The notes beneath the pieces are model-generated. The model was not told the DNA's origin, did not search any database, and saw nothing but the letters and a program-made list of their open reading frames with translations. From positions 1,074,144 to 1,138,143 of the forward strand of contig NZ_CM001792.1 in NCBI RefSeq assembly GCF_000340475.1: a DNA stretch of 64,000 bases, read 5' to 3'. The position numbers were made by a program, and so were the translations under genes. Below are positions 8,772 through 17,184 of the stretch, in pieces. Positions within the stretch are counted from its first letter, which is position 1. Each line of letters begins with the position of its first letter. This DNA is from Oceanobacillus kimchii X50. Its GTDB lineage: Bacteria; Bacillota; Bacilli; Bacillales; Amphibacillaceae.

Positions 8772-9875
8772 TTATCCCCAAATCTCTTTGGAGAGTTCAA
8801 CGATATAACGTAATTTATTCCACTGATCTTCTTCTGTTAATTTATTTCCTTGATGTGTTGATGCAAATCCACATTGCGGACTAAGCGAAATTTGATCTAA
8901 CGGAATATATTGTGAAGCATCTTTGATTTTCTTAATGATCTCTTCTTTGTCCTCTAGCACACCGAATTTAGAAGTGATTGCTCCAATTACGACTTGTGGT
9001 CCTCCATTAGGTATATGAGCTAAAGGTTCAAAGCTGCCTGAACGATCATCATCATATTCTAAGAAAAATCCGTCCACTTTTTCATTAGCAAATAAGGTTG
9101 GGGCAATATGAGCATAACTGCCTTCGAATGCCCAAGTAGAACGATAGTTTCCTCTACATAAGTGTGTAGTTACGATTAAATCATCTGGTTTATTCTCAAG
9201 TACACTATTTACAACATATAAAGATAAATCAATCAACTCTTGACGAGATAAATCTTCTTCAAATGTTATTAACTCATCTACGTTCAAGCCGGCAATGTAT
9301 ACATCATCCAATTGCAGGTATCGACATCCAGCTTCGTAAAATGCTTGGATTGCATCTCGATACGTAGTGATAATGTCTTCTGCATAAGATTGAATATCTG
9401 GATAAACTTCTGGGTTGCGTGTTCCTTTGTGAAATAATTGATTTGGACTAGGAATGGTTTGTTTTGCAACAGCACGCTCCCCTACTATCTGTTTAAATTC
9501 AATGAAATCTTTGACAAATGAATGGTCTGTTGGAAAACTAATCTTTCCGTTATTACGAATGTTATATCTCTCTGTTTCAATTCCTTTAAATAAGTAACCT
9601 TTTTCTGGAATATATCCTTCAATACCATTCAATTCTTCTAAAAAGTCCGTATGCCACCATAAACGACGGAACTCACCATCCGTAACAGCTTGTAGACCTA
9701 TTTCAATTTGTTTGTCTACGATCCGCTTGATTTCTTCTGTTTGAATGTCTCTCAATTCCTTTTCTGAGATATTTCCATCCGAATAATTTTTTCTAGCCTG
9801 ATGCAAACGCTCTGGTCGTAGCAAACTACCTACATGGTCTGCTCGAAATGGTGCTTTGATTATTGTTTTTGTCAT
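8772..9875 (-). CDS. MetE C-terminal-like methyltransferase, YxjG/YxjH type
   Basis: A 367-residue protein related to the catalytic C-terminal half of cobalamin-independent methionine synthase: RADHVGSLLRP at the start, DGEFRRLWWH near 65, a Q-L-D-D segment near 190, HLCRGN near 240 and SPQCGFAS near 335. The His, Cys and Cys of the zinc site are visible in these motifs. Bacillus subtilis YxjG and YxjH have this size and lie under S-box control, as here. Homocysteine is a likely acceptor, but the methyl donor is not fixed by the sequence. The upstream SAM riboswitch places it firmly in methionine metabolism. Confidence 0.88.
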   Translation of the reverse strand: MTKTIIKAPFRADHVGSLLRPERLHQARKNYSDGNISEKELRDIQTEEIKRIVDKQIEIGLQAVTDGEFRRLWWHTDFLEELNGIEGYIPEKGYLFKGIETERYNIRNNGKISFPTDHSFVKDFIEFKQIVGERAVAKQTIPSPNQLFHKGTRNPEVYPDIQSYAEDIITTYRDAIQAFYEAGCRYLQLDDVYIAGLNVDELITFEEDLSRQELIDLSLYVVNSVLENKPDDLIVTTHLCRGNYRSTWAFEGSYAHIAPTLFANEKVDGFFLEYDDDRSGSFEPLAHIPNGGPQVVIGAITSKFGVLEDKEEIIKKIKDASQYIPLDQISLSPQCGFASTHQGNKLTEEDQWNKLRYIVELSKEIWG

Positions 9876-9974
9876 TTTTCCTTCCTTCTTTCTCCATTAA
9901 ATTTTGTTTAGTCTCACAGAGTAGGGTCTTGCTCTATGAAACTAACATATGACAGTTCTGTACAGAGAATAGGG

Positions 9975-10140
9975 GAAAAATAAATACCCCCTTCTACAAG
10001 TAAGAAGAGGGTACAGGAAACCGTACGATATACTCTTCTTATCTTCTAGCATTTACGCTACTGGAATTGGCACAGTACTTAAATAAGTCTGTTGCCGAGG
10101 CTTCCTTGGGCCAGTCCCTCCACCTCTCTGGATAAGAATT
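9975..10140 (-). promoter_or_regulatory. SAM-I riboswitch (S-box) with terminator
   Basis: Read on the - strand, the leader contains the S-box core: TCTTATCCAGAG, GGTGGAGGGACTGGCCC and GCCTCGGCAAC, from 10138 downward. Its P1 stem closes with GATAAGA at 10043-10037. A terminator follows: TACCCTCTTCTTAC pairs with GAAGGGGGTA and then TTTATTTTT (10014-9975). High SAM should favour termination and shut off the MetE-like gene about 100 bp downstream. Confidence 0.95.
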
Positions 10141-10160
10141 GTCATATTTAATTAATAGAA

Positions 10161-10189
10161 ATTTTATAAGATATCGAATAGGATGTCAA
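10161..10189 (-). promoter_or_regulatory. Sigma-A-like promoter of the S-box transcript
   Basis: On the - strand a perfect TTGACA (10189-10184) is followed after 17 bp by TAAAAT (10166-10161). This lies about 20 bp upstream of the S-box aptamer. Confidence 0.65.
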
Positions 10190-10403
10190 TAGTTTTTTAA
10201 TAAATATTTATCGAGTATGTAAACGACAGTAATTTAACTACCATTCTTTCGAGGAAGAATAGATATCTCAAAATAAAAAGTATCTTTTTATGTTATTTGC
10301 TTTTGATGTATTTTTAGTTCCTTTGTCTTGCAATTCCATCTTGGAACGATAAAATAACAATATGCTCATTTATACATTGAATGGTGTTAGAAAGAGGTAT
10401 TTC

Positions 10404-11333
10404 ATGCTAAAGAAAATGACAGAAGATATATTTCAATTAGTAGTGCGGTTTAAAGGTGCAATGGGGGAAGTGAATTGCTATTTAATAAAAGGAGAAAAAG
10501 GATATACTGTCATAGATACCGGTATTTATGCCACGGAAACTAAGGAAACTTGGAAGGCGGTTTTGGATAATTATCAAATTGAAAAGCTGATATTAACGCA
10601 TACTCATGAGGATCATATAGGATTAGCAAAATGGTTTCAAGAGGAATATGCCATCCCCGTCTTTGTATCTAGACGAGGATATAAAGAAATGCTTAAGGGA
10701 AAAGATCGGAAATCACATATGGAAAGAATGAAATCACTAATTAAACGTCATGGTACACCGCCATTACCGTTAAAAATAAAGGATTTTTCTTTTATCTATG
10801 ATTTTGAACCAGACGGATTTTTTGATGATGGTGATCAAATCATCTTAGGTAATCAGCCTTTTCAAGCAATTTGGACACCTGGACATGCTCCTGATCACTA
10901 TTGTTTTTATAATAAGCAAGAAGAAATAATGATTATAGGTGATCATGTGTTAGAGCATCTTTCACCAGTGATTGGCTTATGGATGGGAGAAGAGTTGAAC
11001 CCATTAAAGGACTATTTACCATCTTTATTAGAATTACAGGAATATCCGAGTAGATTAGCATTACCTGGTCATGGAAAAGAGATGGAAAATTTATCAGAAC
11101 GAATAATGGAAACTTATAATCGACATCTCTTTCGTCTTGAGGAACTCAAACAACTTTTATCGGACAAACCGATGTCTGCTTTTAAAATAACAACTAAAAT
11201 TTATGGACCTATGAAAGGGACAGCTTTTGTCAGTCAGTTTATGGCGACATTAACTCGGTTAATTTATTTAGCGGAAAATCAGGACATACGAAGTATAGAA
11301 AAAAACGGCAAAGTACTTTACAAGGCGAAATAA
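10404..11333 (+). CDS. MBL-fold metallo-hydrolase
   Basis: A beta-lactamase-fold hydrolase of 309 residues. The metal-binding motif LTHTHEDHIG lies near residue 70, with later ligands in TPGHAPDH and GDHVLE and a final ALPGHGKE. The start MLKKMTEDIF was chosen because AAAGAGG lies six bases upstream. An in-frame ATG 42 bp earlier has no ribosome binding site. The C-terminal 80 residues form a helical extension resembling the winged-helix tail seen in LACTB2-like and thioesterase-type members. The substrate cannot be read from sequence. It probably stands alone, with 73 bp to the next gene. Confidence 0.85.
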   Translation: MLKKMTEDIFQLVVRFKGAMGEVNCYLIKGEKGYTVIDTGIYATETKETWKAVLDNYQIEKLILTHTHEDHIGLAKWFQEEYAIPVFVSRRGYKEMLKGKDRKSHMERMKSLIKRHGTPPLPLKIKDFSFIYDFEPDGFFDDGDQIILGNQPFQAIWTPGHAPDHYCFYNKQEEIMIIGDHVLEHLSPVIGLWMGEELNPLKDYLPSLLELQEYPSRLALPGHGKEMENLSERIMETYNRHLFRLEELKQLLSDKPMSAFKITTKIYGPMKGTAFVSQFMATLTRLIYLAENQDIRSIEKNGKVLYKAK

Positions 11334-11406
11334 ACGATATAAGTGAATGTTTAATGTTAAGTTTGAACGGTTAAAATGATAGAACGCAAAGATAGGAGAA
11401 ATAGAT

Positions 11407-12096
11407 ATGTATAAAAATTCAGAGCGCTTTATCACAGCATTTAATCGTATTGACAAAGCATTAAAATCACAATTAAACAAAAAAGAAATGGGTTTCTCTA
11501 GAGCAGTGCGAGTTCTATCAGACTCTAATGCTACGATAAAACGATACTACGAGGATTTATTGGAATTTGCTGAACTCAGAAATGCAATTATTCATAACCG
11601 TATCGATGTTTCCTATGCGATTGCAGAACCTCATGATACAATTGTGGAACGTATCGAAAAAATAGAAGAAGATTTTACAAGTCCAAAACAAGTAAAGAAT
11701 GCATTCATAAAACAAGTTGTTACATTCCAATTAAACGATTCTATGCAAAAGTTACTTCAAGTAGTAAGAGATAGAGGATTAACGAAGTTACCTATTTATG
11801 AGAATCAAGATTTTAAAGGATTAATTACACACAAGGGCATTGCTCGATGGATAGCAAATTCTATGAACGATGGTCAACAAATAACGGATGCAACTGCTAA
11901 AGATATTTTAGAATACGAAAAATCAGATAATCATCTTTTTATAAGCGAGGAAATGTCCGTATATGAAGCTGCTGACGTATTTACAGAACAAGTTGGAAAA
12001 GGTAATCGACTTGCGGCTTTGCTTATTACAAAAACAGGGAAAGAAGATGAAAAGTTGGTAGGCATTATTACCAATTGGGATATCATGGAGATATAG
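11407..12096 (+). CDS. CBS-domain protein with a HEPN-like N-terminal domain
   Basis: 229 residues. The C-terminal half (about 100-229) is a pair of CBS motifs (LPIYENQDFKGLIT and LVGIITNWDIMEI), which usually bind adenine nucleotides. The N-terminal 95 residues are helical and hold ELRNAIIHNR near residue 58. That matches the R-N-x-x-x-H motif of HEPN-type RNases, with charged helices on either side. No membrane segment or signal peptide is present. A GGAGAAATAG site precedes the ATG. The gene ends 12 bp before an exonuclease gene, so they are probably co-transcribed. The CBS part is sure; the HEPN assignment is from the motif and helix pattern only. Confidence 0.75.
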   Translation: MYKNSERFITAFNRIDKALKSQLNKKEMGFSRAVRVLSDSNATIKRYYEDLLEFAELRNAIIHNRIDVSYAIAEPHDTIVERIEKIEEDFTSPKQVKNAFIKQVVTFQLNDSMQKLLQVVRDRGLTKLPIYENQDFKGLITHKGIARWIANSMNDGQQITDATAKDILEYEKSDNHLFISEEMSVYEAADVFTEQVGKGNRLAALLITKTGKEDEKLVGIITNWDIMEI

Positions 12097-12108
12097 GGGG
12101 AGTTTTGA

Positions 12109-12705
12109 ATGGTTAAGTTTGCAGCAATTGATTTTGAAACAGCAAACGAAAAAAGAAATAGTGCTTGTTCTATAGGTGTGGTAATTATGAATGATACTGA
12201 AATTATAGATGAGTTTTACTCACTAATTAATCCATTAGCCCCATTTCGTTCACGCAATATATATGTTCATGGAATCACCGAGGAACAAGTTCAAGAAGCA
12301 CCGACTTTTGCTGAACTGTGGCCCACATTATCGGCATATTTAGAAGATACGATACTTATTGCACATAATGCAAGTTTTGATATGAGTGTCTTACGTCAAT
12401 CTTTGTATAAATACGATATGCCATGTCCAAATTATATGTCGCTCTGTACGGTTAAAATCTCCCAATTAATTTGGCCGCAATTAGAAAATCATAAACTACA
12501 TACAGTTGCAAATTACCACGAGATACCGTTAAATCATCATCATGCGATGGATGATGCCCGAGCATCTGCAAAAATCTTTTTGGCAGCCTTAGCAGAGCAG
12601 AAAATAGGCACAACTGAAGAATTCATAGAACGATGGCTCGTATCCAAAAGAGCAAAAACAGCTAGAAAGCAAAAAGCTACAAAATCAACCAAATTATATT
12701 TCTAA
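12109..12705 (+). CDS. DEDDh-type 3'-5' exonuclease (DnaQ / PolC-epsilon-like)
   Basis: 198 residues with the three exonuclease motifs: Exo I AAIDFETAN (residues 5-13), Exo II IAHNASFDMSVL near 85, and Exo III HHAMDDARA near 143, whose His marks the DEDDh class. Such proteins degrade single-stranded DNA or RNA from the 3' end using two metal ions. The C-terminus is basic (KRAKTARKQKATK), suggesting nucleic acid contact. It follows the HEPN-like/CBS gene by 12 bp with a GGGGGAG ribosome binding site. There is no polymerase domain, so it is a stand-alone nuclease. Its natural substrate is unknown. Confidence 0.88.
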   Translation: MVKFAAIDFETANEKRNSACSIGVVIMNDTEIIDEFYSLINPLAPFRSRNIYVHGITEEQVQEAPTFAELWPTLSAYLEDTILIAHNASFDMSVLRQSLYKYDMPCPNYMSLCTVKISQLIWPQLENHKLHTVANYHEIPLNHHHAMDDARASAKIFLAALAEQKIGTTEEFIERWLVSKRAKTARKQKATKSTKLYF

Positions 12706-12713
12706 TTTATATA

Positions 12714-12982
12714 GGGCCAGGACATAACTAACAGTCTTGATTGTAAGACGGATGATAGCTAGAATAAGCTTCAGAAATATACGGAGACTCCTTGAAAATC
12801 AAAAAACGATTTTATGCTTGCTGTCGAGGTCTTCCTTGTCCTCAGGAAAGGAGGCATTGTTGAGACCCGGAGTGCAAAGTATCCGGAGGTTCGCCAGCCG
12901 CCTTAGCATAAGCGGAGTATATTTCTGAAGCGGATTTTCAATATCCAATCATTCGGATTTAAGTTTTGCGTAAACTCTTTTA
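12714..12982 (+). repeat. Dispersed inverted-repeat element, copy A
   Basis: It belongs to a six-member family in this window. The outer arm begins GGGCCAGGACATAACTA and ends near TCATTCGGATTTAAG. The inner core is bounded by CAGAAATATAC and GTATATTTCTG and contains TGTCGAGGTCTTCCTTGTCC. Orientation is the same as copy B and opposite to copy E. It fills the gap between the exonuclease and the acyl-CoA ligase. The arms are more worn than in copies D and E. Confidence 0.85.
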
Positions 12983-13014
12983 TTGCAATAGGTCTATGTA
13001 GATCACAAAATAAA

Positions 13015-13043
13015 GTGACAACCTCATATATCTGAATTATAAT
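13015..13043 (+). promoter_or_regulatory. Sigma-A-like promoter of the acyl-CoA ligase
   Basis: GTGACA (13015-13020), 17 bp, then TATAAT (13038-13043), lying just past the end of dispersed element A and 33 bp before the gene. Confidence 0.5.
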
Positions 13044-13076
13044 AATAGTTAAATAATTATACAGGGAGTGAGGTCA

Positions 13077-14684
13077 TTGGAATTAAATCAAATCGATACA
13101 GAGTTAGATAAACTAATTAACCGAGTACGAAGAAATACATTAGGTGATTTATTAACAAGAACAAGAGAACGTTATCCAGACAAAAATGCAATCGCTTACA
13201 AAAACAAAAGACTAACCTATCAAGAGCTTGATAATCTTGTGAATCAAACCGCTAATGGGTTTCTGGATATAGGAATTAAAAAGGGTGACAAGTTTATTTT
13301 AGTTTCAAAAAATAGCTTAGACTTTGTACTTGTAACGTATGCACTTGCCAGAATTGGCGCAGTGTTAATTCCTGTTAATTACATGCTTACATCCCAAGAA
13401 ATAAAATATATATTAGAAAATTCAAAGGCAGTAGGTGTAATGGCATCTGATGAATTTAGAGATCTACTATTAGCTGCTGCAGAAGACAAAAAACTTGAAC
13501 ATTATATAGTATTAGAAGTAGATCCAGCAGAGGAGGCAATAGAAGATTCGTGGATTGCAATAAATGAAATTCAATCTCATCAATCTTCTACAATGCCAGA
13601 GGTAGAAATTCATGATGATGATTTAGCACATATACTTTATACAAGCGGAACTGAATCAAAACCAAAAGGTGTAATGTTGACTCATAAAAGTATCGTAAGT
13701 GAATATGTCAGTACTATTATTGATTGTAAAATGGAAAGTCATGATATTGCTATACATGCATTGCCGCTTTATCATAGTGCACAACTTCATGTGTTTTTAG
13801 GTCCGAATATATACATTGGTTCAAGTGGTGTCATTCTTCCTTCTGCGAGTCCAGAATCAATCTTAGAAACAATTGAAAAAGAGCAAGTAACTCAATTATT
13901 TTGCCCACCAACGGTATGGATTGGTTTGTTGCGTCATCCTGATTTTAATAAAAGAGATTTGAGTTCCTTGAAAAAGGGTTATTATGGAGCAGCAATTATG
14001 CCAATGGAAATTATTAAAGAGTTGACGGAAAGACTTCCACAAATCGAACTCTGGAACTGTTATGGGCAGACAGAAGTAGCTCCGTTAGCAACGGTATTAC
14101 AACCAAAAGACCAACTACGAAAATTAGGTTCAGCTGGATTACCAAGTTTAAATGTACAGACAAAGATTGTAGACGATGATGGAAATGAAGTTGCTCGCGG
14201 AACCGTTGGAGAAATCGTCCATCGAACACCTCACTCGATGACAGGATATTTATATGCAACAGAGAAAACGAAAGAAGCATTTAAGCACGGATGGTTTCAT
14301 AGTGGAGATTTAGGATTTATGGATGAAGAAGGTTTTATAACGATTGTAGACCGTAAGAAAGATATGATAATAACTGGAGGGGTAAATGTTTCTAGTCGTG
14401 AAGTTGAAGAAATCATATATGAGATTGATGGTGTATCAGAAGTAGCTGTGATTAGTGTTCCAGATCCTTATTGGGGCGAAGCGGTTACTGCTATTATTGT
14501 ATTAAAAGAAGAAAATACAGTCACAAAACAACAAGTGATCGAATATTGTAGTGGTCGATTGTCTAAATTTAAAACTCCAAAATATCTCGACTTTACGGAC
14601 GTACTTCCGAAAAATCCGAGCGGGAAAGTCTTAAAAAGATCGTTACGTAATCATTATGAAAATGTTGATCTTTCTATTTTGTAA
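13077..14684 (+). CDS. Acyl-CoA synthetase (AMP-forming), fatty-acid--CoA ligase family
   Basis: About 535 residues with the complete ANL signature set: LYTSGTESKPKGVMLTHK near residue 195, YGQTE near 335, GWFHSGDLG near 410, and the C-terminal hinge DRKKDMIITGG with the catalytic Lys in PSGKVLKR near the end. It activates a carboxylic acid with ATP and loads it on CoA; a medium- or long-chain fatty acid is likely. I prefer the TTG at 13077 because GGAG lies eight bases upstream; the in-frame GTG at 13068 would overlap that site. No beta-oxidation genes adjoin it. The substrate is inferred from family resemblance only. Confidence 0.85.
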   Translation: MELNQIDTELDKLINRVRRNTLGDLLTRTRERYPDKNAIAYKNKRLTYQELDNLVNQTANGFLDIGIKKGDKFILVSKNSLDFVLVTYALARIGAVLIPVNYMLTSQEIKYILENSKAVGVMASDEFRDLLLAAAEDKKLEHYIVLEVDPAEEAIEDSWIAINEIQSHQSSTMPEVEIHDDDLAHILYTSGTESKPKGVMLTHKSIVSEYVSTIIDCKMESHDIAIHALPLYHSAQLHVFLGPNIYIGSSGVILPSASPESILETIEKEQVTQLFCPPTVWIGLLRHPDFNKRDLSSLKKGYYGAAIMPMEIIKELTERLPQIELWNCYGQTEVAPLATVLQPKDQLRKLGSAGLPSLNVQTKIVDDDGNEVARGTVGEIVHRTPHSMTGYLYATEKTKEAFKHGWFHSGDLGFMDEEGFITIVDRKKDMIITGGVNVSSREVEEIIYEIDGVSEVAVISVPDPYWGEAVTAIIVLKEENTVTKQQVIEYCSGRLSKFKTPKYLDFTDVLPKNPSGKVLKRSLRNHYENVDLSIL

Positions 14685-14777
14685 ATAAAAAGAAAAGAAC
14701 TTTAGTCAAGTTGGAATGTATATTAAAATGAATATCCTTGTCTAGAATACGAACAATAAGACAAGGAGGTGGTCGTA

Positions 14778-14918
14778 TTGAATCAAAAAAATCCAAATTG
14801 GAGTAAAAAACAAGTAAATTCTAGTCTGAATCCGCAAGGGAAATCAGAAGATGAAGCAAGCCAGTCCCCACAAAGCCAATTAGAACAACGTGCCAAGAAA
14901 AAGAATACAAAGTTATAG
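14778..14918 (+). CDS. sspL: Small acid-soluble spore protein, SspL-like
   Basis: A 46-residue gene with a TTG start and a strong AGGAGGT site seven bases upstream. The product is hydrophilic and basic, and contains NPQGKSEDEA in the middle and LEQRAKKKNTKL at the end. The Bacillus subtilis SspL protein, as I recall it, has a very similar pattern (TPQGD..., LEERAKKSNTKR), which is the basis for this call. Minor acid-soluble proteins of this kind accumulate in the forespore and are lost in germination. TGAATA 45 bp upstream with 17 bp to a weak AACAATA could be a sigma-G promoter. No terminator separates it from the RNA candidate that follows. Confidence 0.8.
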   Translation: MNQKNPNWSKKQVNSSLNPQGKSEDEASQSPQSQLEQRAKKKNTKL

Positions 14919-14942
14919 GAAAAAATTAGTAAATATAGCTTA

Positions 14943-14971
14943 TTGATAAATAGGACAAAAAACGTTATGAT
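14943..14971 (+). promoter_or_regulatory. Strong sigma-A-like promoter of an RNA candidate
   Basis: TTGATA (14943-14948), 17 bp, TATGAT (14966-14971). No gene with a ribosome binding site follows for over 500 bp, so it most likely drives a non-coding transcript. Confidence 0.6.
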
Positions 14972-14977
14972 ATTTCT

Positions 14978-15210
14978 ACAAGCTACATTGTTCGTATTAA
15001 TATAAGTTTTAACCTCTAATGTTGGAATAGGGAGTTTTACATCGAAATTGGAATGCCGAGCCGCCATTGAAGCGGAAGGCAGGAAGTTTTCTGCGAACAC
15101 CCACTTTGCGAAGTGGTGGTTTAAAACTTTTTATGACAAGATACGGCAAATGTGGCCTGTATACATAATCTTATGATTAAGCCCGTTCTCACAAGAGAGC
15201 GGGCTTTTTA
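14978..15210 (+). ncRNA. Unassigned structured RNA candidate with its own promoter and terminator
   Basis: About 230 nt between a good promoter and an intrinsic terminator (GCCCGTTCTC / GAGAGCGGGC then TTTTTAG at 15181-15210). Within it, AAGTTTTAA can pair with TTAAAACTT over about 120 nt. Those arms enclose further hairpins, such as GCCGCCATTGAAGCGG and ACCACTT-type arms around CACTTTGCGAAGTG. No convincing ORF was seen. I compared it by memory with T-box, S-box, purine, TPP, FMN, lysine, glycine, cobalamin, M-box, SRP and RNase P RNAs and found no match; 6S RNA was not excluded. The 280 bp from here to the next gene shows nothing I can name. Confidence 0.55.
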
Positions 15211-15497
15211 GTATTTTAATCTCCACAGTTTTTGAAAAGACAATCAATTGTAGATGCTTCAAATTCATAATTGCCAATCCTAATTTACGAAGGTGATTAC
15301 GTCAGAATAGAAAAAATTGAGCTAAAAGACGATAACTGCACTTCTGAGTGAAAATCAATTTTTACAACATGATTTATTAAAGTATTGTTTCTGGCTGTTA
15401 GCAATTAGAGTGATGCCAATAGTTTTCATTGTCATTTCTTCATGCTTGGCTACATATAATTCAGCAAATGAAAATTTGATGAAAAGGGATGATACAC

Positions 15498-15716
15498 ATG
15501 TCAAATAAACCAAAATGGAAGGATCCAGGTATTGTTTTGACGATTATCATGTCGTTATATGCAATGGTTGTCTTTTTTTGGTGGCCGACAGATATTTATT
15601 GGTTAGGGGTCTCCCTTATAGGGTGGTTAATGTTTTTTGGATTGTTCATTTGGATGGTTTTAGGGTTTATTTATGTTTTTTGGGTAGAAAAATTAGACAA
15701 ACAAAAATCATCATAA
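15498..15716 (+). CDS. Small two-helix membrane protein paired with a symporter
   Basis: 72 residues with two hydrophobic helices (about residues 12-32 and 38-60) and a short charged tail ending KQKSS. The ATG chosen has AAAAGGGA nine bases upstream; an in-frame ATG at 15489 overlaps that site. It sits 12 bp ahead of a sodium:solute symporter gene, the arrangement of YhdT (DUF997) with PanF in enterobacteria. I infer a DUF997-like accessory subunit; sequence similarity at this length cannot be proved by eye. Confidence 0.7.
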   Translation: MSNKPKWKDPGIVLTIIMSLYAMVVFFWWPTDIYWLGVSLIGWLMFFGLFIWMVLGFIYVFWVEKLDKQKSS

Positions 15717-15728
15717 GGAGGGATAGAC

Positions 15729-17159
15729 TTGAAAATAGCTGAATCATCTATATTACTTATATACTTAGTTATTATGACCGTTATAGGAATTTATTTTTAC
15801 AAACGAGCACGACAATCGGAAAATGATTATTATACAGCTGGCAATAGCATCAATACATTAGTTGGAGCTTTTGCGATTTTTGCTGCGGTTACTAGCTCGA
15901 GTTCATTGATGGGAGCAGTAGGTGGAGGAGTTGTAAATGGACTTCCATACTTCTTAACATACGCTTTTGGTGTTATTGCTATTTTGCCTTTTGTGATGTT
16001 TTTAGTTGCTGGACAAATTCGCCGTGCAGGTGTAAAAACAGTTCCTGACTTTTTTAAACAACGTTTTGGTAAATCAGTGCAAATTATTGCGGCTGTTATT
16101 GTTGTTGTCTCCATGACCTTTTACATGGTACCACAGCTTACAGCTTCGGGAATAATTGGATCGTATGTGTTAGGTATTGATTATGTAACAGCTGTTATTG
16201 TATTGGGAATTGGATTTACACTGTATGCTGCACTTGGCGGTATGTGGGCTATTACTTATACAGACTTAATACAAGGAGCCATTATGTTAGTAGGAATGAT
16301 TATTTTAGCAATATTTATTTTTGCTGACCTTGGTAGTTTTACAAATTTACTTAATCAAGCATTGGCAGTAGATCCAACATTTGGTGACATACAATTACCT
16401 TGGATGTCTTACTTCGGATTATTTATTGCTTTCTTATGGTTCGGAATTATTTCTCCATCCGTGGTAATGCGTAACTTTGCTTCCAGAGATGCAAAAACCG
16501 CGCGTCGCTCAGCTATGTGGGGAACGGTATTTTATTTATTATTATTTGTTGCAGGCTTTTTCGTCACGATAGCTGGAGCTCATTTAGGTGTCGTTGACTC
16601 ACTTACTCAAACTGATATGATTTTTGTATCGGTTATTGAAGAATATTTGCCTCCTGTTTTTGCTGGAATAATGTTAGCTGGTGTGTTAGCGGCGATTATG
16701 TCTTCAGCGGATGCCATGTTATTAGCTATTTCTGCAGGAGTAGCCCATGACATTTACAAAGAACATATCAATAAACAAGCTACTGAACGAAGAATTACAG
16801 GATTAAGTTTAATAATTATGTTTGTAGCTATGTTAGTGGGTATATACTTTGCAATAGATCCACCAGGAATCATCGCAGTTATGGTTGGATGGGTTGGAGG
16901 GTTTTTATTATCCTCATTTGGCTTTCCGATTGTGTTAGGATTATGGTGGAAAAGAGCAACAAAAGAAGGTGCGCTGGTAGGAATGCTTAGTGGTGCGTTA
17001 TTGTTTTTAATTTTAGTATTTTTTGCGGATTTACCTACAAATGCGGAACCAATTATTGCTGCACCTGTCTCCTTAATATTGATGATTATCGTAAGTTTAA
17101 CCACAAAAGCTCCATCACAAGAAATTCAAGACTTAGTCGATTCCTATCATTTAGATTAA
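15729..17159 (+). CDS. Sodium:solute symporter family protein
   Basis: 476 residues with about 13 transmembrane helices, the size and pattern of the SSS family (PutP, PanF, SglT). It contains the family's AAVTSSSSLMGA segment near residue 55, the LYAALGGMWAITYTDLIQG stretch near 165-185 and SSADAMLLAISAG near 325. It should couple sodium entry to uptake of an organic solute. The partner small protein suggests a PanF-like transporter, but pantothenate is only a guess. A TTG start is used, 8 bp after AAGGAGGG. A marine or halophilic lifestyle would suit sodium coupling. Confidence 0.87.
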   Translation: MKIAESSILLIYLVIMTVIGIYFYKRARQSENDYYTAGNSINTLVGAFAIFAAVTSSSSLMGAVGGGVVNGLPYFLTYAFGVIAILPFVMFLVAGQIRRAGVKTVPDFFKQRFGKSVQIIAAVIVVVSMTFYMVPQLTASGIIGSYVLGIDYVTAVIVLGIGFTLYAALGGMWAITYTDLIQGAIMLVGMIILAIFIFADLGSFTNLLNQALAVDPTFGDIQLPWMSYFGLFIAFLWFGIISPSVVMRNFASRDAKTARRSAMWGTVFYLLLFVAGFFVTIAGAHLGVVDSLTQTDMIFVSVIEEYLPPVFAGIMLAGVLAAIMSSADAMLLAISAGVAHDIYKEHINKQATERRITGLSLIIMFVAMLVGIYFAIDPPGIIAVMVGWVGGFLLSSFGFPIVLGLWWKRATKEGALVGMLSGALLFLILVFFADLPTNAEPIIAAPVSLILMIIVSLTTKAPSQEIQDLVDSYHLD

Positions 17160-17184
17160 ATATTGTTAATAGAGGATGATGGAA

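Noticed and set aside
12737..12928. 63-codon frame in element A
   Set aside because: The other copies of the element do not keep this frame open, so it is chance.
14783..15100. 105-codon frame on the - strand over sspL and the RNA candidate
   Set aside because: It lies opposite sspL and a structured transcript, lacks a ribosome binding site and looks like no protein family.
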